Shown in pieces: positions 55,869 through 64,000 of a DNA stretch of 64,000 nucleotides. Source of the DNA: Lasiodiplodia sp. COLG20 (taxonomy: Eukaryota > Ascomycota > Dothideomycetes > Botryosphaeriales > Botryosphaeriaceae). Both the position numbers and the translations under genes were made by a program. The notes below the pieces were generated by a model. The model saw only the letters and a program-made list of their open reading frames with translations. It did no database searches and had not been told where the DNA came from. The stretch's first letter is position 1. Each line of letters opens with the position of its first letter. The DNA lies in contig VNWV01000009.1 of the NCBI GenBank assembly GCA_009801085.1, positions 124,001-188,000 of the forward strand, written 5' to 3'.

Positions 55869-56923
55869 ATATTACGAAATTAAAATACGGGCTAAGCGGC
55901 GTAGTAAAACTTATAGACGGACTAAATTATTTTACGCTAAGTTTTAACGTATCTAATTTACTTAAATATTACGCTAAAACTTAAAAGAGAGTAAAATAAG
56001 AAGTATAAATAATTATATAGCGTTAATAAATTTACTATCGCTATTTAGAATATTACTAAATACTATACTTAAAAAATAATAGTCGTAGTTAGATAAAAAA
56101 GATAGTAAGATAAATATAAAATAATAATTAAAATTAACTACGAAGATTTTATCTACTATAATAAGTATAAACTATATATATAGAGTAATTAGTATAATTA
56201 ATATTAGTTACTTATAGTAATTAAAATAATTAGAGTAACTAAAATACTAAAAAGAATTTAGTAGTTTAAATTAATAGATTTAAATACGACTAAATTAATT
56301 AGATTAATTATACTAAGTTAGCGTTATTAATTATATAAACGATAAATTATATAAAATTTTAACTTCTCTACTATTATTTAAATATATTATAATACTATTT
56401 TCTCTTTAAATTACTTTTAATATTACGCTAAAACTTAGAAGAAAGTAAAATAAAAAGTATAAATAATTATATAGTATTAATAGATTTACTATCGCTATTT
56501 AAAATATTACTAAATACTATATTTAGAGAATAATAGTCGTAATTAAATAGAAAAAATAGTAAAATAAATATAAAATAATAATTAAAATTAACTATAAAGA
56601 TGTTACAACACGCTTAATAGTAGTAAAAAAGTTAAAATTTTATACGACTTACCGTCTACGTAACTAACTTTTCGCTAACTTAGTATAATCTACTTAACTA
56701 ATCTAGCCGTATTTAAATCTATTAACTCGAGCTATTAAACTCTTTTCGTTATTCTAATTACTTTAGTTATCTTAATTACTATAAGTAACTAATACTAATT
56801 ATACTAATTACTTTATATATATAGACTATACTTATTATAGTAGATAGAATCTTTATAGTTAATTTTAATTATTATCTTATATTCTCTTATTATCTTTTCT
56901 ATTTAACTATAGCTATTATAAAT
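55869..56923. repeat. Cluster of family-2-like LTRs, partly head to head
   Basis: 55869-55965 is the complement of a family-2 LTR end, abutting a forward LTR that starts TATTACGCT at 55967 and ends near 56394. A further LTR start lies near 56413. 56601-56923 is the complement of about 56085-56394, so it forms a large inverted repeat with the second LTR, and it still begins TGTTACAACACGC. Coordinates are by eye. Confidence 0.6.
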
Positions 56924-57678
56924 TCTAGAGAATACGAGCTTTATAACTCTAAGAGTAGAAAGTCCGTACAAAAAAACTCGTCGTAAGAACTAATAAGTCT
57001 CGTAGGTAAAAGAGTCGTACGGTCTTAGATTTCGTATAGAAATTTAAAGAATATAAAATAACGGCGCGTACGAGAATACTAGTAGATAGTAGCTAAAGCT
57101 CGTATAGAAAAAACGTTTACGAGAACGCGATAACTTTAAAAGAAAGTACGAACTAAAAAGTTCTCTATAAAACGAAGAACTATAGAGTTAAGCTAAGAGT
57201 TAAAAATCTAGACGTATAATCGTTTTAAAGTAGTATATAAAGATAAAAAGTCGAAAGATAAATAAAAGAGAAATAAATAAGATATAGTACGATATTATAA
57301 TTATTTAGAAGTTTAAGAAACGCTTTAAACGTCTAAGTTACGTACAATCTATAGTAAGTTCTTACGAGTTTAGACTTATAATAGCTCGATCTAAGTTTTT
57401 ATAAGCTAGAGCTTATAAGAGCTTCTTAAATTATAACTAGCTTTTTTATAGTATATAGATATACTCGTTAGCTAGACTCTTAACTCTTTATAGTTAACTT
57501 AAAGTTCTAATTAAGACTCTTTAGTTAGAGATAATCGACTTACTATATATCGTATAATTACGTAATACTTTTTTATTTAATTATTATTCTTTCTCTCTTA
57601 TCTTTCTAAAATAAACTCTATAATTTATCTAATCTACTAAGTAACTCTAAAGCTTAGTAAAAGAAGTCTATCATTATA
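56924..57678 (+). repeat. Family-1 LTR, inverted (755 bp)
   Basis: Complement of the 754-bp LTR, from TATTATAAATTC to TCATTATA. The flanks show no matching 5-bp duplication. It cuts into the inverted LTR ending at 56923. Confidence 0.75.
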
Positions 57679-57874
57679 GTAGTATAAACGAGCTATTTTA
57701 TTTTCGTCGACGCGTATTAGCTTTTTCCACGTTAAGTAATCGTATATTTTTTAGATAGATTTAGTAGATTTATTCTTCTCGACGTCTTATACGTTTAATA
57801 GTTACTAGAAATATTTTCTAAACGTTAACGTCTTTCTCTAATTTTACGCTTTAGACTTTTAGCTTTTAGCTTAA

Positions 57875-58672
57875 TATAATAATAAACTTCTTCTACTAAG
57901 CTTCGAAATTATTTAGTAGATCGAATAAATTATAGAGTTTATCTTAGAGAGATAAGAGAGAGAGAATAATAATTAAACGAGAGAGTATTACGTAATTATA
58001 TAATATATAGTAAGTTAATTATCTCTAAATTAATAAGGCTTAAATTAAAACTTTAAGTTAACTACGAAGGATTAAGAGTCTAGCTAACGAGTATATCTAT
58101 ATATTATAGAAAAGCTAGTTATAATTTAGTATAAAGTTAGATCTAGTATAATCTATCTCTATAGATTAAATCGGTTATAATTTAAATAGATCTTAAATTA
58201 AGACTAATTTAAGATGAGTTTTATACGTAATTTAGACGCTTAGAATATTTTTTCGATATTTATTTTCTAGCTTTATTGAGCGATTATAATATTATACTAT
58301 ATCTTATTCATTTCTCTTTTTATTTACTTTTTAACTTTTCGTTCTTTACGTATTTCTTTAAAACGATTATACGTCTAGACTTTTATTTTTTAGCTTAGTT
58401 TTATAGTTTTTCGTCTCGTAGAAGATTTTTTAATTCGTACTTTCTTTTAGAGTTGTCGCGTCTTTATAGACGTTTTTTTCGTACGGGTCTTAACTACTAT
58501 TTTTTAGTATTTTTATACGCGTCGTTAGCTCGTATTCTTTAAATTTTTATATAGAATCTAAAACCGTACGACTCTTTTATTCGCGAGGCTTATTAGTTTT
58601 TACGATAAATTTTTTCGTACGGGTTTTCTACTTTTAGAATTATAAAGTTCGTATTTTTTAGAGTTTATAATA
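57875..58672 (-). repeat. Family-1 LTR
   Basis: Begins TATAATAATAAAC (from TGTAACGATAGAC) and ends GAGTTTATAATA. Followed by the same TACTATTTTTTCTTTTAG polypyrimidine context as in the inner element. Confidence 0.75.
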
Positions 58673-58790
58673 CTATTTTTTCTTTTAGAAATCTTTAGCT
58701 TAAAAATTATTTTAGATTTTACGATATATATTACTTTCTTACTTAGAGTCTACTTTTTTTTTTTTTTTTTATAAGTTCTTTTTTTTCGCT

Positions 58791-59600
58791 ATATTCTCTA
58801 GTTTTAAATAAAAGCGCGGTAACTAACGCTTTAAGCGTTTTAATTTAAATAACGAAATTAATTTATTTAATAAAAGAATATCGTTACTCTACTCTTTCTA
58901 TTTTTTACTAAACGTAGATAAGAAGAAGAAAGACTCTTCTTTTATTATTTATCGTATAGATAAGTCTTATTTTCGTTACGACTCTTATATTCGTTTAGAT
59001 AAGTTAGTCTATAATACTATAGATTTAAATTATTTCGACTATAAGTCTCTTACTTCTTATTAGATATCGTTACTAATTTCTTCTCTAGTTCTCTATATTT
59101 ATCGTACTTTAAATAAGGCTAAGTAGAATAAAATCGAGACTTTAAAAACGATTTAGTAGACTATAGCGCGTCTTAATCGCGCTTAAAAGTAGTAAGAGTT
59201 ATTAAAAAAGCGAAAAAGTCTAATAATTACTTAGAAGACGAAGATAATAGAAAAGTTAAAGAAGTTAAATCGTCTAAAGTCGCTTCGCGAGGCGGGATTT
59301 CTAGTTAACTCTAAGAATATTAAGAATAGACGGTTACTAAAGCGTTTATATAGCGAGTTTTTAGCTAATATCTCTACGAGTTTAGCTCTAACTATTAGAT
59401 TTTTTAGAGCTAGTTCTAATACTACGCTATTAAAGACGTTTAAGCTGGTAGATTAAACGCGCTAGACTTTAAATTTTAATTTTAGATTCTTAGATATTCT
59501 CTCGATTAACGCGTTTTTAGCTTAGATTAATCTAGATTTTAGTAATAAAATTCTATAATAAGGTCTTTATAGTCTTTATAGTTTTTTAATAGTTTTTAGA
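58791..59600 (+). pseudogene. Second copy of the opposite-strand ORF
   Basis: Homologous in frame to 39955-40833: shared readings include EKLKKL, LLKRLYSEFLANIST and TRTLNFNF-like ends. The start codon is now ATA, and stops are again only TAG/TAA. Conservation of frame between two copies argues that this was a genuine gene of the element. Confidence 0.5.
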
Positions 59601-62259
59601 TATTATTTTAATCTTTTTTCTACTTAATAAGATAATTAAATTAATCGTTATAGTAGTCGCTATTAAGAATTTTTTCTACGACTTAATCTTTATTTTCGTT
59701 AGCGTTTAGATTTTCTAAGATTATTTCTTTTATTTATTCTACTAGAGTAGTATTTTCTAGAGCTAGTTTAAGTAGTTTTATATAGAAAACTAGATTTAAC
59801 TATATAGTACTAAATAGCTTAAGACGGTATATAACTTCGTCTAACTTTTCTTCGATCTCGAATAGTTCGATTTTTTTAAAGTTTAATTTACTATTTAGTC
59901 GTTAAGTTTTAATATTTCTTCTAAGAAGATAAACTTTATTTTTTTTTTTTAACTTTAGTATCTTCTAGTATCGTCTATTATAGTAGCGAGATATTAAATA
60001 TTTATTAAATTTAATATTAAAGTTAAGTTATTTATAGAGTTTCTTTAGCTAATTTATTTTAAGAATTTCTTTTTAGACTAATAACTCGCTTAAAATTTCT
60101 TTTTTATAGACTATTAGCTCGTATCTATAATTAGCGTAAAACGAAGACTTTTAGATAGCTAATATTTTTAAGCTATTATACGCGAATTATATTAGTAGTA
60201 GTAATATAATTTAATTATTTTAGATATAGTTAAGATAATAGCGTAGATACTATTTTAGCGTTTAGTTTATACGCTTAGTTTATTTATTCGTTTAAGAGTA
60301 TACCGTTATTAAGAGTTTATACTTAAATTTAAGCTATTAAATAAGACTCTATTAAAATTAAAATATAAATAATCGATTTCTATCTAATACGAGCTCTTTT
60401 AGTAATTTATAGTTATCTAGAATTATTTTAAAAAATATATAGACTAATTCTTTTGCGTTTATTAATTTAAGATATAGTAGATAGTACGCGTACTTAGTAA
60501 GTCTATTAACGATAACTAGAATTAAGTCGTACTTAACGTTAGTTAAAAGTTCGACTAACTCGAGTAGATTCGTAATAAAGTCTAATAAGATTAATTACTA
60601 GAGTTTCTTTAGAACTATAATTAGTTAGAATAGTCTATAGAGTACGTATCTTACGGTCTTACTTTTAATATATAAATTATATTATAAAACTATCTTTTAG
60701 ACTATTCTTTTTAGACTTTAAAAGTAGTAATTTTTAATTATTCGCTTTATTATCTTTTTAATTTCTTAGTAATCGTATACTAGTACTTCGTAAATATTTT
60801 TAATAAGTTCTTTTCGAAGTTTTACCGAAACGTAAATTAATTCTAAATATAGAATTATATCTTTTACGTTACGCGTAATTTAGAGATAGTTTTCTATCTT
60901 TTTAAGTTCTTAGACTATTACATTATAGGCGTAGACTTTTTAAATCTTTTACGTTTAGATATTATCTTCTAAACGTATTATCGGCGCTAGTAGTCTAACT
61001 AAGATAAGTAATAAATTAGTTTTCGAATTTCTCTTTAGCTATAATTAGATAATTTTAAATATAAATACGTACGTTTTAGCGGATATAAGAGTTTTATTCT
61101 TCTATTAACTAAATATTATAGATTATAGTTCTAGCTTTTCTTTAATATAGTCGACTCTTCTACTTAACGTATCTACGCGAGCGTTTTTAGACTTCTTTTT
61201 ATAGATAATTTTTATATTATATAACGCTAATTTTTTAGTCTATTTAACTTATCTTTTAGTTAGTTTCTTTATAGTAGTAAAGTATATAAGGTTCTTATAG
61301 TCGTAGTATATTAATATTTAGTACTTTACGCCTTCTAAGTAGTATCTTTATTTTTTAAATACTATAACGATAGCTAAGAGTTTTTTATTATAAACGTTAT
61401 AGTTAAGCTCTAGAGACGTTATTTTTCTAGAATAGTACGTAATTAGATAGAGTCTTTCTTACTTATTAGACTAACTAAGATAGACTCTAATAGCGTAGTT
61501 TAATACGTTAGTTTTTATAATAATAAAGAGTTTAAAGTTATAGATTTTAAGAATAAATACTTTATAAAATATTTATTTAAGTAAGTTAAACGCGCGCTAT
61601 TACTCTTTCTTCTATATAAATTTATATTCTTTTTATATAAGTTTCGTAAGTAGCTCGTATACTACTACGTATTTATTAATAAATTTATAGTAGAAGTTAG
61701 CGAAATCGAGAAAGAATTATACTTTTTTAACGGTTTTTAGTATAAACTAGTCTTAAATTACGTCTAATTTAGCTTTATCTATACTAATATAGTCTAGAAT
61801 AATAATAAATTCTAGATATTTTATCTTTTAGATATATTATTCGTATTTTTTAGATATAATAAATAGTTTTTATTTTTAGAGTATATTTAGAATCTTCTTA
61901 ATATATTTCGTATATTTCTTAAAAGTTTTTAAGTAGATTAAAATATCGTCTAGATAAGCTATATAAAATACATTTAAATATAAACGTAAGACGTTATTAA
62001 CTAAGCTCTAGAATATTATTAGAATATTAGTAAGTCCGAATAATATAATTATATATTCGAAGTAATTGTAATATATTTAAAACGCTATTTTTTATTTTTT
62101 TTCTTTCTTAATTTATATAAGATAGTAGCCGTCTCGAAAATTAAATTTAGTAAAGTATTTTATCTCTCAAGTCTTATTTTATAGCTCGTTAATATAAAGT
62201 AATAGATAACGGTTTTTTATCGTAATATCGTTTAATTATTAGTAATTAATATAGAGGCG
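59600..62259 (-). pseudogene. Family-1 pol remnant, second copy
   Basis: Minus-strand integrase, RNase H and reverse transcriptase, with YLDD intact at 61945-61956. Truncated at 62259 before the RT N-terminus. Confidence 0.75.
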
Positions 62260-63016
62260 TAGACTTCTTCTACTAAGCTTTAAAGTTATTTAGTAGATCG
62301 AATAAATCGTAAAGTTTATCTTAAAAAGATAAGAAAGAAAGAATAATAATTAAATAAGAAAGTATTACGTAATTATACGATATATAGTAAGTCGGTTATC
62401 TCTAACTAAAGAGTCTTAATTAAAACTTTAAGTTAACTATAAAGAGTTAAGAGTCTAGCTAATAAGTATATCTATATATTATAGAAAAGCTAGTTATAAT
62501 CTAAGAAGTTCTTATAAGCTTTAACTCGTAAAAAATTAGATTAAGCCGTTATAAGCTCGAGCTCGTAAGAGCTTATTATAGATCGTACGTAACTTAGACG
62601 TTTAGAGCGTTTCTTAAACTTCTAGACGATTATAATATTATACTATATCTTATTCGTTTTTCTTCTATTTATCTTTTAGCTTTTTATCTTCGTATACTAT
62701 TTTAAGACGATTATATATCTAGATCTTTAACTTTTAGCTTAATTCTATAGTTTTTTATTTTATAGAGAACTTTTTAGTTCGTACTTTCTTTTAGAGTTAT
62801 CGCGTTTTTATAGACGTTCTTTTTATACGGACTTCGGCTACTATCTACTAGTATTCTCGTACGCGTTATTATTTCGTATTTTTTAGATTTTTATACGAAA
62901 TCTAAGACCGTATAGCTCTTTTATTTACGAGACTTATTAGTTCTTACGACGAGTTTTTCTATACGAACTTTCTACTCTTAGAGTTATAAAGTTCGTATTC
63001 TTTAGAATTCGTAATA
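62260..63016 (-). repeat. Family-1 LTR lacking its first few bases
   Basis: Starts at TAGACTTCTTC without the TGTAACGA terminus and ends CGTAATA. It is followed by the same sequence that follows a 3' LTR, so it belongs to a further copy whose body is mostly missing. Confidence 0.7.
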
Positions 63017-63537
63017 CTACTTTCTCTCTTAGAAATCTTCGATTTAAAGATTATTTTAAGTTTCTACGATATATATCGCGCCGTTAGTAGTCTTTAATTT
63101 TTTTTTTTCTTAGTAAGTCTTCGCTATATCTTCTAAGAAGCGTTTCTTTACTAAGATTTTAAAGATTTCTTTTCGTTTTTATCGTACTACTCTTCGTCGT
63201 TAAAATTTACTTTATTAGATTTTACGTAACGGCGTTAAGATAATCTCTTATATAAATTATTTAGAGTACTTTTTTTTTTATATTACTCTAGAGAATAATT
63301 TCTCTATTTATACTTCTTACTTAAAGAGACGTCGTATAGATTATAACGTAACTACGTCTAGTAGTTTTAGTTATACGTAGCTTCTTTCTTTTTACTTAAG
63401 GTTTTCTACTAATTTTTAGTAGTAAAAAAGTTAGATCGCGAGTAGACTTGTTTAAAGGTCGAGAAATTAGCTACTTATACCGCTTTATAGACTACGACTA
63501 CTTAAATTAAACGTTTTCGTAAATAGTAGCGTTTCTT

Positions 63538-64000
63538 TATTATAAACTCTAGAAAATACGGGCTTTATAACTCTAAGAGTAAAAAGCCCGTACGAAAAAA
63601 CTTATCGTAAGAACTAATAAGTCTCGTAGACGAAAGAGTCGTACGGCTTTAGATTTCGTACGAAAATCTAAAGAATATAAGATAATAATACGTACGAAAA
63701 TACTAGTAGATAGTAGTCGAAGTCTGTATAGAAAGAACGTTTATAAGAGCGCGATAACTCTAAAAAAAAGTATAGACTAGAAAGTCTTCTACGAGATAAA
63801 AAACTATAGAATTAAGCTAAGAGTCGAAGATCTAGACGTATAATTATTTTAAAGTAGTATACAAAGATAAAAAGTTAAAAGATAGATAGAAAGAAAATAG
63901 ATAAGATATAGTATAATATTACGATCGTTTAGAAGTTTAAGAAATATTTTAAACGTCTAAGTTACGTGCGATTTATAATAAGTTCTTATAAGCTTAGACT
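63538..64000 (+). repeat. Family-1 LTR, inverted, cut by the window end
   Basis: Begins TATTATAAACTC and matches the complement of the 754-bp LTR for 463 bp, then the window ends. Confidence 0.7.

Larger units (their letters stand above)
57875..62259 (-). mobile_element. Internally deleted family-1 Gypsy copy
   Basis: Left LTR 57875-58672 (798 bp, with a divergent A/T-rich stretch near 58130-58210), then the opposite-strand ORF and pol on the minus strand. The internal part breaks off at 62259 in the middle of reverse transcriptase (the TATAGAGGCG point, equal to about 43428 in the inner copy) and joins an LTR lacking its first bases. Gag, protease and the start of RT are missing. Confidence 0.75.
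55670..64000. other. RIP-mutated AT-rich block 2 (runs off the window)
   Basis: Same signature as block 1: CpA/TpG almost gone, CpG kept. It contains rearranged LTRs of both Gypsy families and one internally deleted family-1 copy. Confidence 0.9.

Noticed and set aside
34890..64000. CRISPR array or tandem satellite in the AT-rich blocks
   Set aside because: Repeats are dispersed LTRs in both orientations, not regular short units; CRISPR is not expected in a fungal nucleus.

Overview
The window is nuclear DNA of a filamentous ascomycete (Pezizomycotina). Signs of this are genes with short (47-91 nt) GT-AG introns and CTRAY-type branch points, three HET-domain genes, a C2H2 plus Zn2Cys6 transcription factor, and two long blocks almost without CpA/TpG but still rich in CpG, the classic mark of repeat-induced point mutation (RIP). 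I worked out the exon structures by hand: every spliced model given with exon coordinates closes in frame and matches family motifs. No database search was possible. The species is not identifiable from this.

Layout. 0.8-34.9 kb is gene-rich: an ACC-synthase-like aminotransferase (841-2596); HET gene 1 (3640-5532); a dual zinc-finger regulator (6187-8785, minus); a degenerate, tail-anchored aldehyde-dehydrogenase homologue (9075-10621, minus), divergent from a LigB/DODA-type extradiol dioxygenase (10909-11875); HET gene 2 (12598-14983); a small membrane protein (15450-15938, minus), divergent from a CocE/S15-type hydrolase (16263-18190); an FAD monooxygenase (19075-20632); a DUF6536 membrane protein (21563-23742); an ankyrin plus DYW-deaminase-like protein (24601-25983); a methyltransferase (26812-27744, minus); HET gene 3 (28923-31097, minus); a Sou1-type reductase (32664-33657); and a Cys-rich type-I-like membrane protein (34139-34880).

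The regulator, ALDH homologue, extradiol dioxygenase, hydrolase and FAD monooxygenase look like a small aromatic-compound pathway: hydroxylation, ring cleavage, then side-product processing. An 11-bp motif, TCGGCTCCACA or its complement, recurs about 120-160 bp upstream of four of these starts, plus once as a tandem pair at 5.7 kb, so they are probably co-regulated.

34.9-52.2 kb is a RIP-degenerated nest of Ty3/Gypsy elements. An intact-length element (39084-47343; two 754-bp LTRs; target duplication AAGAG) sits inside a second element (36178-51490; 416/417-bp LTRs; target duplication TATAT), which itself splits an older, inverted LTR of the first family. Both elements are transcribed on the minus strand. 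The first family also carries an extra ORF on the opposite strand next to its 3' LTR.

52.2-55.7 kb is a normal-composition island between two RIP blocks. It holds two small secreted proteins, each with eight cysteines in the mature part (79 and 91 aa, minus strand). Both are candidate effectors or defence-type peptides in a typical effector location. 55.7-64.0 kb is a second RIP block of fragmented, rearranged LTRs and a deleted copy of the first Gypsy family; it runs off the window end.
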